Source of the DNA: Phycisphaerales bacterium
Lineage (GTDB): Bacteria > Planctomycetota > Phycisphaerae > Phycisphaerales > UBA1924
Assembly (NCBI GenBank): GCA_029260345.1
Contig: JAJDDK010000002.1
Span: 62,001-126,000 of the forward strand
Reading direction: 5' to 3'
Length of the DNA stretch: 64,000 nucleotides
A program made the position numbers and the translations under genes. This document shows, one piece after another, positions 51,877-62,809 of this stretch. A model generated the notes under the pieces. It did not search any database. It saw nothing but the letters and a program-made list of their open reading frames with translations, and was not told where the DNA came from. The stretch's first letter is position 1. Every line of letters starts with the position of its first letter.

Positions 51877-52798
51877 ATCGCCAAGTGTGGTGAATCCGGC
51901 TGACCCAACGCCGCTCTACCTTCAGATTGCGGAGCACATCCGCGAGCGCATTCGTCAGGGCACGTTGGCCGATGGGGATGCGCTCGCACCATTGCGTGAA
52001 GCGGCGGACCTCTGGGGGGTGAATCTTCACACCGTTCGCCATGCGTATGCGGCGCTGGCGCGCGAGGGCATTGTGGAAACGACGCGAGGGCCGCGCGGCA
52101 CGCGGGTGACGACACCGGCGCCAGACAAAGGCGCGCTCGTGTGCCATTTCCTCGAAGTGATGCGAGCGCAACTTGGCATGTCACCTGACGCAGTCATTGA
52201 TGCGATTCGCACGTACAGCAGCGCGAAGACGCCAGCGCGGCCGAGCGTCTGGGTCATCGAGTGCAGCCGCCTGCAGTGCGAATCGCATGCGCGCGAGATC
52301 ATGGCGCACTTTGATGTTGAGGCCAAGGCGTTGCCGCTACAGGAAATCGATGAACTCCCTGAGGGTGATCTGGTCGCGACGTACTTTCATTACAACGACA
52401 TTCGACGAATGTGGCCGCAGCGATTGCGTGATGTGAATTTTGTGTCCATCAACCCGGAACCGAAGATCGCGAGCCGCATTGGGGCTGATGTGCGCCGCGT
52501 CCGAGTCGTCGAGATGGATGCGGAAACCGCCGAGGCGATCGCGGCGGATCTTTCGGTGCTGCTTGACGACGGCGTCACGGTGACGCCCGAAGCGTATGCG
52601 AACCCTGAAGCAGCGCTCAACGTGAATGATGCGGCGCCGGTATTGTTCCCGCCGCGCGCGTGGCAGGAACTTTCGGAGAAAGGCCAGGTGGACGCTCGTG
52701 CGATTCCGCTGAACTACGTGATTGAATCGATTGAACTGATCAAAGTGGCGCGCCGACTCGACTGGCGAGCAGCGCCGCGAACGCAAATGGAGATTTGA
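51866..52798 (+). CDS. GntR-family transcriptional regulator with an unusual C-terminal domain
   Basis: 310 residues. Residues about 14-85 are the winged-helix DNA-binding domain (PLYLQIAEHIRERIRQGTLADGDALAPLREAADLWGVNLHTVRHAYAALAREGIVETTRGPRG in parts). The C-terminal 200 residues are not UTRA, FCD or a MocR aminotransferase; they show strands such as PSVWVIECSRLQCESHARE and DVNFVSINPEPKIASRIG and look like a periplasmic-binding-like or unclassified sensor fold. It is one base ahead of a peptidase gene, so it may control it. No ribosome-binding site is seen. Confidence 0.8.
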   Translation: MNRTSPSVVNPADPTPLYLQIAEHIRERIRQGTLADGDALAPLREAADLWGVNLHTVRHAYAALAREGIVETTRGPRGTRVTTPAPDKGALVCHFLEVMRAQLGMSPDAVIDAIRTYSSAKTPARPSVWVIECSRLQCESHAREIMAHFDVEAKALPLQEIDELPEGDLVATYFHYNDIRRMWPQRLRDVNFVSINPEPKIASRIGADVRRVRVVEMDAETAEAIAADLSVLLDDGVTVTPEAYANPEAALNVNDAAPVLFPPRAWQELSEKGQVDARAIPLNYVIESIELIKVARRLDWRAAPRTQMEI

Positions 52799-52799
52799 A

Positions 52800-54830
52800 A
52801 TGCGCAGGACAGAAATACGTGCGATGGCTGTGCTGATTGTTGGTGCGAGCGCGGCCTATGCGCAGATGCCAAACGAAGCAATAACGCCGGAGCGAATGGG
52901 CGTTGGCTGGGAAATGATTCATTTGGACAAAGTCGTTGACATCGATACGGAAGCACGACGCATGACCGTCAGCGGCGCCGTCACCGTGCGGCTCGATTCA
53001 CTCGATGAGTCTTACGGCCCGACGCTCAACCTGAATTACAGCCACGGTTTGCTCACATGGGATCGCGCGGACGCGGGCGTCGGGGCAACGGCGGAGATCA
53101 ACGCGGTGACTCCTGAGAGTGAACATGCGCGACTTGCGCATATGCGTTTCGAAAAGGCGCTCAATCGTGGTGACGAACTGACGATCAAGTTTGAGTTTCA
53201 TTCTATTGCCAAAGGGCCGCAGCTCGGTGTTCGCGATGATTTTGCAATGGCGTCGTGGGTGGAGGCATGGACGCCCGTGCCCTTGCCGCGCGTGGATCAG
53301 GGCGAGCGATTCCGAGCGGGCATGCTTATTGCGCCGGGAACCACGACGCTGCTCATGCCGGAGTCATGGGTGGGATTGAGCGATGGCGAGCTGTTATCAC
53401 GCACGCGCGAAGACGGCCGCACTGTGGAAGTGTGGGACGTCACCGGCGTCAATGCGGCTCGTTCGTTCGTGGCCGGGCCGTTCACGATTGCGGAGCGCGA
53501 GGCGGACGGCCGTGCTGCGCTGGTGTATCGACTGACGGATGCGGGCATGAGCGCTGATGCGCTGGCGACTCGGATGGCCGAAGTGATCGCCGCGCTTGAA
53601 TCCAAGCTCGGTCCGTTCCCGGCGCCGTCGTACGGCATTGTCGAAGCGCCAAACGATCTGACCGACCAATGGTACGCGGCGTCGCAGCAGACCTTCATCG
53701 TCGCCAAGAGCAGCGCGTTTGATTATGAGCACGGGAACACGCCGCTGTGGGCGCATGAATCTTGCCATGCGTGGTGGGGGAATCTCATTGGTTCGCAGGG
53801 CATCGGCTCGCTGATGTGCAGCGAAGCGCTGGCGCAGCTTGGGGTGCTGATCGCGCTGGAGGAAACCGAGGGCCGCGATGCGATGGACGAGTTTCTGGAG
53901 TTCTCTCGAAGTGGCTATAGCTCCACTCAGTGCGCCGCTGGGTACTTCTACATCTGGCGCGACGGGGGCGACAAGCCGCTGGCACAGCTTGATGACGACC
54001 GTTGGGATCACCATTTGTCGGATTCAAAGGGCGTGTGGTTCTGGCACATGCTGCGTGATCATGTCGGCGAAGACGTTTTCTATGGAACGCTTCGCGACGT
54101 GATTGCAGACAAGGCTCACGACACGATCACGCTCGACGGCTTGCGATCCCGATTCATCGCGGCGTCGCCAAGCACTGATCTTGAATCATTCTTTGCGCAG
54201 TGGCTGGATCGATCCGGCGCCCCGGTCATCGATGTGGATTGGTGGGCGACGAACAGCCACGGGAATCGTGGCGTGCACCTCGCTCTCACGCAATGGCAGC
54301 CAGGCGAACCATTTGAGGTGAGTCTTGACATCGCGATTGATTTGCAGAATGGCGAGCGCCTGATTGAAACGATCTCGCTCACAGAAGCATCACAGGAATT
54401 TGAAATCTCAACCGGAGAACAGCGAGTCGTTGGGATTGAACTCGACCCAAACCGGCGCGTGCTGATTTGGCGTCCATCGTATGGGGCGCGGCCGGTTGTC
54501 GACGACACCACAGCCGGTATGGCGGAAGCTGTTGTGGAAGCAGTGGAGCTGCCAGCAGACGTCATCGCGGCCATCGTCGGCGAATATCAAATCGAAAATT
54601 TGGGGATGCGGACCAGCTTCGTGCATGACAATGGCGTGATCATCGCCAAGACCACGGGTCGGCCGGATCTGCCGCTGGTGTATGAAGGGGAAGGCGTTTT
54701 TCGTTCGGCAATCCCGAGCGTCCATATTCGATTTGAATTTCAACTGGCCGAGTCGCCTTCTCCGTCGCTCACGATGAACTACGAAGGCAACCAGATGACA
54801 GCGCGGCGTGTGAAGGAAGGCGGCCTGTGA
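52800..54830 (+). CDS. Exported M1-family metallopeptidase
   Basis: 676 residues. An N-terminal signal-like segment (AMAVLIVGASAAYAQ) is followed by an aminopeptidase N-type beta domain. The zinc site is complete: HESCH at 319-323, and Glu342 follows after 18 residues, the M1 spacing HExxH-x18-E. The GAMEN exopeptidase motif of M1 is not seen; the region reads WYAASQQTFIV, so it may not be an aminopeptidase in the strict sense. After residue 480 comes a beta-rich C-terminal extension with no clear family. It begins one base after the gntR stop. Confidence 0.88.
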   Translation: MRRTEIRAMAVLIVGASAAYAQMPNEAITPERMGVGWEMIHLDKVVDIDTEARRMTVSGAVTVRLDSLDESYGPTLNLNYSHGLLTWDRADAGVGATAEINAVTPESEHARLAHMRFEKALNRGDELTIKFEFHSIAKGPQLGVRDDFAMASWVEAWTPVPLPRVDQGERFRAGMLIAPGTTTLLMPESWVGLSDGELLSRTREDGRTVEVWDVTGVNAARSFVAGPFTIAEREADGRAALVYRLTDAGMSADALATRMAEVIAALESKLGPFPAPSYGIVEAPNDLTDQWYAASQQTFIVAKSSAFDYEHGNTPLWAHESCHAWWGNLIGSQGIGSLMCSEALAQLGVLIALEETEGRDAMDEFLEFSRSGYSSTQCAAGYFYIWRDGGDKPLAQLDDDRWDHHLSDSKGVWFWHMLRDHVGEDVFYGTLRDVIADKAHDTITLDGLRSRFIAASPSTDLESFFAQWLDRSGAPVIDVDWWATNSHGNRGVHLALTQWQPGEPFEVSLDIAIDLQNGERLIETISLTEASQEFEISTGEQRVVGIELDPNRRVLIWRPSYGARPVVDDTTAGMAEAVVEAVELPADVIAAIVGEYQIENLGMRTSFVHDNGVIIAKTTGRPDLPLVYEGEGVFRSAIPSVHIRFEFQLAESPSPSLTMNYEGNQMTARRVKEGGL

Positions 54831-54837
54831 GCCACAA

Positions 54838-55410
54838 TCAATCGCCGTGCTTCTGGCGCAAGCGCGTGGAAAGGCGCAGCAGAAGCTGCACACGCTCGCA
54901 TTCATTGAGCCAGTCTTGCAATGTCGCGTTGAGTTCTTCGGTCGGCACCGGCGCCCCCGGCATCGGGCACGACGGCCCAAGCTGGCGCTCCGCGATGGCG
55001 CGGTAGCGTGTGAGTGTGCGATCGCCGAAGAGCGAAACAAAGGCGAAGTCCTCGGCCATGAAGATGGCCATGGGCACGCGCATCCCGCCGCAGATCTGGA
55101 TTTGCTCGGCGAGGTCGCTGTGCTCGTCGCGATCGACAAAGCGCAGATGGATTTTGCTTTCATTGGCTTCGGCAATGCGCTGCAGGAGCGGGCACTGCTG
55201 CACGCAGTCGCCGCACCAGACGCCGCTGGAGACGAGGATGTTCATCTCGCGCGTGAAGCCAGCGACGAGTTTGGTTTGATCCGCCGTCAGTTCCGCCGCG
55301 GCGAGGATGTCGCTCCAGGCCGATTGCTGATCAGGTTTCCCCTTGGCGACATAATCCGCGTAGGGGAGGGCGACATCGAATTTGGACCGGAGGTACTTGG
55401 TGTCGAGCAT
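54838..55410 (-). CDS. Thioredoxin-fold family protein
   Basis: 190 residues. The fold has NILVSSGVWCGDCVQQCPLLQRIA with the redox pair WCGDC, then IHLRFVDRDEHSDLAEQIQICGGMRVPMAIFMAEDF, with the cis-Pro after RV. The region after 120 has a long helix. No signal peptide, so it should act in the cytoplasm. It resembles the thioredoxin-like proteins that are annotated in planctomycetes as thioredoxin family. It converges on the M1 peptidase gene, with 7 bp between them. Confidence 0.85.
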   Translation of the reverse strand: MLDTKYLRSKFDVALPYADYVAKGKPDQQSAWSDILAAAELTADQTKLVAGFTREMNILVSSGVWCGDCVQQCPLLQRIAEANESKIHLRFVDRDEHSDLAEQIQICGGMRVPMAIFMAEDFAFVSLFGDRTLTRYRAIAERQLGPSCPMPGAPVPTEELNATLQDWLNECERVQLLLRLSTRLRQKHGD

Positions 55411-55514
55411 GGGGGGAGAGTGTAGGGACGCGATCGAGTCGCGTGGGCGGTGTGGGGGCCGCGAGTGTGAGAATTTGAAGAGCGCTATGAGGAGAGGCGT
55501 CTAGAATCGGCCGT

Positions 55515-55943
55515 ATGTCCAGCAGAGGTCGTGATCATCGCGGTCGGCCTGTCAAGCTGCTCCTGCGCAAGGAGCATCCTAAGCACATAGAAGTTGAGGG
55601 ACCGTCAGATGACGGCGTCGAGGCGCCGTGGATCCTCGCTATTTTCTGCATTGGGTTTGTTGGAGTGGCTGTCCTCGTCCGCGCGTTTCCAAGGATGGTC
55701 GAATGGTTTCAAGCATTTGAGCACTTCGCGTGGGTTCTTGGCGCGGCAACATTTGTCCTTGCTCTGGCATGGCTCCTGTTCAGCCGATCTCGCCGATCCG
55801 AAATGAAAGCAATTCGGTTTGCACTGGAGCAGCTTTCGTGCCCGGCGTGCGCGTATGACCTGACGGGCGCCGCGCCGGCGAATGATGACTGCACGGTTTG
55901 TCCGGAGTGCGGAGCGGCTTGGCGAATGGGCGGCGCACCATGA
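55515..55943 (+). CDS. Membrane protein with C-terminal zinc ribbon, copy 1 of 4
   Basis: 142 residues. Two helices (WILAIFCIGFVGVAVLVRAF and FAWVLGAATFVLALAWLLF) are followed by a cytoplasmic tail with CPACAYDLTG and DDCTVCPECGAAWRM. The four cysteines make a CxxC-x(~15-17)-CPxC ribbon. It is the first of four genes in a row with this layout; their tails are far more alike than their membrane parts. The stop overlaps the next ATG. I know no named family for the arrangement. Function unknown. Confidence 0.78.
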   Translation: MSSRGRDHRGRPVKLLLRKEHPKHIEVEGPSDDGVEAPWILAIFCIGFVGVAVLVRAFPRMVEWFQAFEHFAWVLGAATFVLALAWLLFSRSRRSEMKAIRFALEQLSCPACAYDLTGAAPANDDCTVCPECGAAWRMGGAP

Positions 55944-56410
55944 ACCTCGGTTTTCGTCGATCCCCGATCATCGATCACCGAGGCGCAAAATTTCAGTTAT
56001 GCACGGTCCGGTGTCTCCCGTTCGGCGCCGAAAAACAACTGCGATCCCGCTTTCGAGACAGCGGCATCGGATGCTTCGCCGTTGCACTTATTCTTTTCTT
56101 TTGGCAGCCGGTGGCGACATTTGTCGTTTCACAGTTCGGAATATCTTCGGGACCATGGATCATGGTGCTTGAGTATGCGGTGGGAATTGCTTTCCTTCTT
56201 GTTTTTCTCTGGTACTTTTCAATTCCTCGGACGGCGCGAGCCATTATTGCGGCGGCGCATGAAGCGCTTGCGGAGCGAATATGTCCGGCGTGTGGCTATC
56301 GATTCGGGGTGATTGAAGCAGAGGATGATGGCTGCACGATATGCCCGGAATGCAGCGCCGCGTGGCGCATGAAGGCGTTCGTTGATAAGGAGACTTCAAA
56401 CGAATGCTGA
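55940..56410 (+). CDS. Membrane protein with C-terminal zinc ribbon, copy 2 of 4
   Basis: 156 residues from the ATG that overlaps the previous TGA (ATGA). Two helices (GCFAVALILFFWQPVATFVV and WIMVLEYAVGIAFLLVFLWY), then a tail with ICPACGYRFG and DDGCTICPECSAAWRM. The N-terminal 40 residues are polar and variable. The stop overlaps the start of copy 3. Function unknown. Confidence 0.78.
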   Translation: MNLGFRRSPIIDHRGAKFQLCTVRCLPFGAEKQLRSRFRDSGIGCFAVALILFFWQPVATFVVSQFGISSGPWIMVLEYAVGIAFLLVFLWYFSIPRTARAIIAAAHEALAERICPACGYRFGVIEAEDDGCTICPECSAAWRMKAFVDKETSNEC

Positions 56411-56865
56411 AGTGGTTTGCCACAGTGCCGGGAACTGGCGTTCGCGATGATCGCGGGCGGCGGATTCGTGTGTGTCGCGGGCGTGACTTGCCTCCGGGAA
56501 CGCCGCACTGGATGCGAATGGAATTCCAATCGTTGCGTTCGAGTGTCGTGCGCGGAAAATGGCTGTATGTGCTTGTTACGCCATTGGCGGCGATCGCAAT
56601 ACTTGGCGTCGCTTCAGTTATTGCCCAGACGCCCTTTATTTGGCTCGATGTCGCGAAGACCGGGATCACGATGTTCGCAGTCGTAGCCATCATTGCCTTT
56701 GTTCACTCAGTCGCCATGTATCACAAGCGGTATGGCGTGAAGCGGACCGCTGCGAGTGCGGGAATATGCGTGCAGTGTGCGTCTGAGCTCACTGAGAAAA
56801 TGATGGAAAGTGAGTGTTGGGTGGTATGCGCCGAGTGCGGCGCTGCTTGGCGGATCGCACCGTGA
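56404..56865 (+). CDS. Membrane protein with C-terminal zinc ribbon, copy 3 of 4
   Basis: 153 residues. Two helices (LYVLVTPLAAIAILGVASVIA and ITMFAVVAIIAFVHSVAMY), then a tail with ICVQCASELTE and CWVVCAECGAAWRI. This copy keeps all four cysteines but has lost the DDCT part found in the others. It overlaps copy 2 by seven bases. Function unknown. Confidence 0.76.
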   Translation: MLKWFATVPGTGVRDDRGRRIRVCRGRDLPPGTPHWMRMEFQSLRSSVVRGKWLYVLVTPLAAIAILGVASVIAQTPFIWLDVAKTGITMFAVVAIIAFVHSVAMYHKRYGVKRTAASAGICVQCASELTEKMMESECWVVCAECGAAWRIAP

Positions 56866-56880
56866 GCGAGGGGACACAAC

Positions 56881-57314
56881 ATGAATAGGGATCAACGTAT
56901 TCAGCTCGATGACCGTGGCGTCGCATGGCTCTGGACTCGTCTCGGCGAGCCCGTTGAAAAAGCGCCACCGGAGCTTCTTCAGCTTCAAGCCCGACTTCGA
57001 TGCATAACCATCGCTGGAATCAGTGTCGTCGTGTTTGCCGGGATTGTGTTCGCAGTAATGGCATGGCCGGCTGGTGCAACGTCCAATGATGTTCGCCTTG
57101 TATTCGCCAGCATTCTGGTGACTGTCGGGGCGTCCGTCTCAATCATCGAAGGCATGCGGAAAAAACTTCATGGAGCCGACGAGCGTCGTGGCGTATTGAA
57201 GAGTCGCCGGTGTGCATTGTGTTTCACCGATTTGCAGTCTCGAAATCCGGAATATGATGACTGTACGACGTGCCCTGGTTGCGGCGCCGCGTGGAAGTTG
57301 CCGCTTGCCGAATC

Positions 57315-57327
<13 letters not shown>
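56881..57327 (+). CDS. Membrane protein with C-terminal zinc ribbon, copy 4 of 4
   Basis: 148 residues. Two helices (CITIAGISVVVFAGIVFAVM and LVFASILVTVGASVSIIEG), then a tail with RCALCFTDLQSR and DDCTTCPGCGAAWKL. It is followed by mutS in the opposite direction; the two reading frames overlap by 13 bases at their stops. Function unknown. Confidence 0.76.
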
Positions 57328-60215
<2,888 letters not shown>

Positions 60216-60380
60216 GGCTGAGGCGCCGAGGATACCCCATCGCGGGAAACCCAAAAAACCCAACTCAATGAAGCGAGCCGGCTCGTCCCTGAGCCGGTCA
60301 ACACTCAAACTCGAAGGACGCGCATGCAACAACCGGGCCGAAAACGGCCCGGCACGCTGCTGCCTTTTGACGGGGGCAAG

Positions 60381-60454
60381 TGGAGCGGAAGGGGATCGAA
60401 CCCTCAACCTCCTCGATGCGACCGAGGCGCTCTCCCAAATTGAGCTACCGCCCC
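60381..60454 (-). tRNA. tRNA-Ala, anticodon CGC
   Basis: On the minus strand: acceptor GGGGCGG pairs with CCGCTCC (containing G3-U70, the alanine identity pair), D arm GCTC/GAGC, anticodon stem CCTCG/CGAGG with loop GTCGCAT (anticodon CGC for GCG codons), T arm GAGGG-TTCGATC-CCCTT, discriminator A. CCA is not encoded. It lies between mutS and znuC. Confidence 0.95.
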
Positions 60455-60606
60455 AATGGTTGGCCGCCGTACGGGGCCTTCCGGGAAAGGTTGCGTAGCA
60501 TAGGCACTAGGCCGCCGCGCCGCGAGGGGGCGTTTTGCGGTGGCACGGGCGCCTTGCTCGTGCGAACATCGCGGCTTCAATTCACTCTCAATCCTTCTGT
60601 ACGTCC

Positions 60607-61446
60607 ATGCCAACCGAGATCAATTCGAACCCCGCCGCGATCGAGTTCGACTCGGTCTCCTACACCTACCCCGGCGCCGAGCGATCGGCTCTGGAGCGGA
60701 TCTCTCTGCGCGTTGAGCCCGGCGAGCGGCTGGGCGTGCTCGGCCCAAACGGGGGCGGCAAGAGCACACTCCTGAAAATCGCACTCGGGATGCTGACCGG
60801 GTATCGCGGCGCCGTAACGGTCGACGGTGAACCGCCGCTGACGGCGCGCCGGCGCGGGCGCATCGCGTGCGTGCTACAGAAGTGCGAGGCGGAGCTGCGC
60901 TTCCCACTCTCTGTGCGCCAGGTCGTGCAACTCGCCGCGACGCAGCGGCTTTCACCTTGGAAGCGATCAAATGGCGCTGCGCGAGACGACGTCGATCGCG
61001 CCCTCGAACTCGTCGGTGTCACGGATCTCGCGAATCGCCCAATCGGCGCGATCTCCGGCGGGCAGCTCCAGCGCGTCTTGATCGCCCGGGCCATCGCGAC
61101 TTCGCCCGCGATTCTCGCGCTGGATGAACCCACCGTCGGCATCGACATCGAAGGCCAGGCCCGTTTCGCGAAACTCCTCGACGCCATCCACAAAGAACTC
61201 AACCTCACGATCATCATTGTTTCGCACGACGTGCGCGCGATCGCGGCGGGGTGCGATCGGGTCGCGTGCCTGGCGCGGACATTGCATTTCCATGATGCGC
61301 CGCAAGGGTTGACGCCGCAGGTGCTGGCGGAGGTGTTCCAGCACGACGTCGCTGGCGCGTTTGGCGAGGTGCACGTCGAAGCGCACACGGCCGAGGATTG
61401 CCCCGGCGGACATGTTCATGCGCATGAGGGCGGGCAGTCCTCATGA
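60607..61446 (+). CDS. znuC: Metal ABC transporter ATP-binding protein (ZnuC/MntA type)
   Basis: 279 residues. Walker A GPNGGGKST, ABC signature ISGGQLQRVLIAR, Walker B ILALDEPTVGID, H-loop VSHDV. The C-terminal tail holds several His residues (HVEAHT..GGHVHAHEGG), which suits zinc handling. Together with the next gene it forms the import pair of a Zn or Mn transporter; the substrate-binding protein is not encoded in the window. ATG 60607 is used; an upstream frame from 60535 has no ribosome-binding site. The stop overlaps the permease start. Confidence 0.9.
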   Translation: MPTEINSNPAAIEFDSVSYTYPGAERSALERISLRVEPGERLGVLGPNGGGKSTLLKIALGMLTGYRGAVTVDGEPPLTARRRGRIACVLQKCEAELRFPLSVRQVVQLAATQRLSPWKRSNGAARDDVDRALELVGVTDLANRPIGAISGGQLQRVLIARAIATSPAILALDEPTVGIDIEGQARFAKLLDAIHKELNLTIIIVSHDVRAIAAGCDRVACLARTLHFHDAPQGLTPQVLAEVFQHDVAGAFGEVHVEAHTAEDCPGGHVHAHEGGQSS

Positions 61447-62324
61447 AAACGATCGAAATTCTCACCGGCCCCGCGGCGGACCTCTTCTGGCCGGGCGTGA
61501 TTGCGGCGGTCGCCATCGCGGCGCAGTGCGCGGCGCTGAGTGTGTTGATTGTGCTCAAGCGCCTGGCGTTTCTCGGGCAGGGGATTACGCACGCGGCGTT
61601 TGGCGGCGTGGGCATCGCCGCGATTTTGGGTTTAAGCGCGGGCGCGGGGTTTGTGGTCGTCGCTGTGTTCTGCGTACTCAGCGCCATCGCCGTTGGCGCG
61701 CTGACGGAAAAGAAAAAAGTTTCATCGGACACAGCGATTGCATTGCTGCTCGTCGGCTCCATGTCGCTCGGCGCCATCTTGCTTCATCTGCGCCTGACGC
61801 GCATCGGCCCGACACCGATGGCGGCGGGGTGGGAGAGCTTGTTGTTTGGTTCGATGCTGACCGTTGAGCCGCGCGATGCGATGCTTGCGTGGGTCGTCGC
61901 GTGCATTGTTGCGGCGCTCTTGTTCCTGAAGCGCCGCCCGCTCTTGTTCTGGGCGTTCGAAGCGCCGGCGGCGGAAGCGTTTGGCGTCGCGGCGGGCGCA
62001 ATGCGGCTGTTGCTCCTCACACTCGCGGCGCTCGCCATTGTCGTGTCAATGAAGCTCGCTGGCGTCGTTCTTGCGACGGCGCTGCTTGTGCTGCCCGGCG
62101 CGGCGGCGCTGCAACTCAGCCGCCGACTGGGTGTGGTCTTCGCGCTGGCGATCGCGCTGGGCGAGGTCGGCGTGCTGGGCGGATTGGTGGTCTCATTCGA
62201 GACTGATCTGCCCGCCGGACCCTGCATCGTGGGGTGCCTGGCGGCGATTCTGGCCCTGGCGTGGGTCATTCCGACGCCCAAAGCAGGAACTTTGCCGGGA
62301 ACCGCAGGAAAGTTCTTGTCGTAG
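61443..62324 (+). CDS. znuB: Metal ABC transporter permease (ZnuB type)
   Basis: 293 residues, hydrophobic throughout, eight or nine helices. Hallmarks: FLGQGITHAAFGGVGIAAILG near helix 2, LLVGSMSLGAILL, and the region AALALIVVSMKLAGVVLATALLVLPGAAA (in part), which is the ABC-3 family pattern. Overlaps the ATPase gene by four bases (ATGA). Zinc versus manganese cannot be decided by eye, although the His-rich ATPase tail leans to zinc. Confidence 0.9.
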   Translation: MKTIEILTGPAADLFWPGVIAAVAIAAQCAALSVLIVLKRLAFLGQGITHAAFGGVGIAAILGLSAGAGFVVVAVFCVLSAIAVGALTEKKKVSSDTAIALLLVGSMSLGAILLHLRLTRIGPTPMAAGWESLLFGSMLTVEPRDAMLAWVVACIVAALLFLKRRPLLFWAFEAPAAEAFGVAAGAMRLLLLTLAALAIVVSMKLAGVVLATALLVLPGAAALQLSRRLGVVFALAIALGEVGVLGGLVVSFETDLPAGPCIVGCLAAILALAWVIPTPKAGTLPGTAGKFLS

Positions 62325-62363
62325 AGAATGAAGAGACGATAATTCGTCTATCGCGGACGCGGG

Positions 62364-62543
62364 GTGCGGCTCGCTGAGCGCCCGGAGAACCCGGCGCAAC
62401 GCCCGGACCCACCCGCGACGACCGTCCTGTTCAGGGCGGGCGATGAGCCTCGGGTGACGGCCCGAGGGGAAGGAGTCTGGCGGCGGGCAGTGCAGATCCG
62501 CGACGGCCAGAGAGTCTTTCCGGTAAAGGAGGTGATCCAGTGA
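62364..62543 (+). CDS. Possible 59-residue protein of unknown function
   Basis: GTG at 62364 to TGA at 62541-62543, encoding a polar, Arg-rich protein. Its C-terminal part (TTVLFRAGDEPRVTARGEG, then VWRRAVQIRDGQRVFPVKEV) has protein-like composition with a strand pattern. The codons for K-E-V-I at the end are also the 14-base ribosome-binding site of the next ORF. Start has no ribosome-binding site. I do not recognise a family. It may be real or only a leader of the RNA below. Confidence 0.45.
   Translation: MRLAERPENPAQRPDPPATTVLFRAGDEPRVTARGEGVWRRAVQIRDGQRVFPVKEVIQ
62525..62538 (+). promoter_or_regulatory. Extended Shine-Dalgarno sequence, 14 bases complementary to the 16S 3' end
   Basis: AAAGGAGGTGATCC, exactly complementary to the conserved GGATCACCTCCTTT end of 16S rRNA. 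GGAGG is seven bases before GTG 62540. Normal sites in this window use 4-7 matched bases. Confidence 0.85.
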
Positions 62544-62578
62544 CGAATTGTGACTGTACGAAGGGGCTGCACGCTTAA
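62540..62578 (+). CDS. 12-residue micro-ORF behind the extended Shine-Dalgarno sequence
   Basis: GTG start overlapping the previous TGA as GTGA; encodes MTNCDCTKGLHA, then TAA. Two Cys around Asp are notable. The stop region is the first arm of a 10-bp hairpin (GGGCTGCACG 62564-62573 with CGTGCAGCCC 62606-62615). Three hairpins follow in the next 140 bases. Confidence 0.5.
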   Translation: MTNCDCTKGLHA

Positions 62579-62605
62579 CAGGCGTCGGCTCGACGGTGCT
62601 GACGT

Positions 62606-62679
62606 CGTGCAGCCCGTTCCGTGCGGATCAACGCACGAACTAACGCGCCCCGCGGTCGAATGATCGCGGGGTGTTTTTG
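62606..62679 (+). terminator. Hairpin series with Rho-independent terminator
   Basis: After the 10-bp stem closing at 62615, CGTGCG/CGCACG forms a 6-bp stem at 62620-62637 and CCCCGCG (62648-62654) pairs with CGCGGGG (62665-62671), followed by TGTTTTTG. Together a compact structured RNA end. Confidence 0.75.
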
Positions 62680-62809
62680 TTTCCGTTGATTTTGGACACA
62701 ACTATTTGAAGGAACCAATTTGATTCATCGGCGTATTGTGAGCGAGCAGGCATCACGTTCGTAATCGATGGGCCGAAGGGGCAATTTATAAAATCCGGGG
62801 AGAGATTCA

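Noticed and set aside
60216-60407. N-terminal extension of MutS by 64 residues
   Set aside because: It would run into the tRNA-Ala gene; MutS homology starts after the ATG at 60215.
62525-62538. Fragment of a 16S rRNA gene
   Set aside because: The match to the 16S 3' end covers 14 bases only and is in the complement; it fits a ribosome-binding site before a GTG codon.
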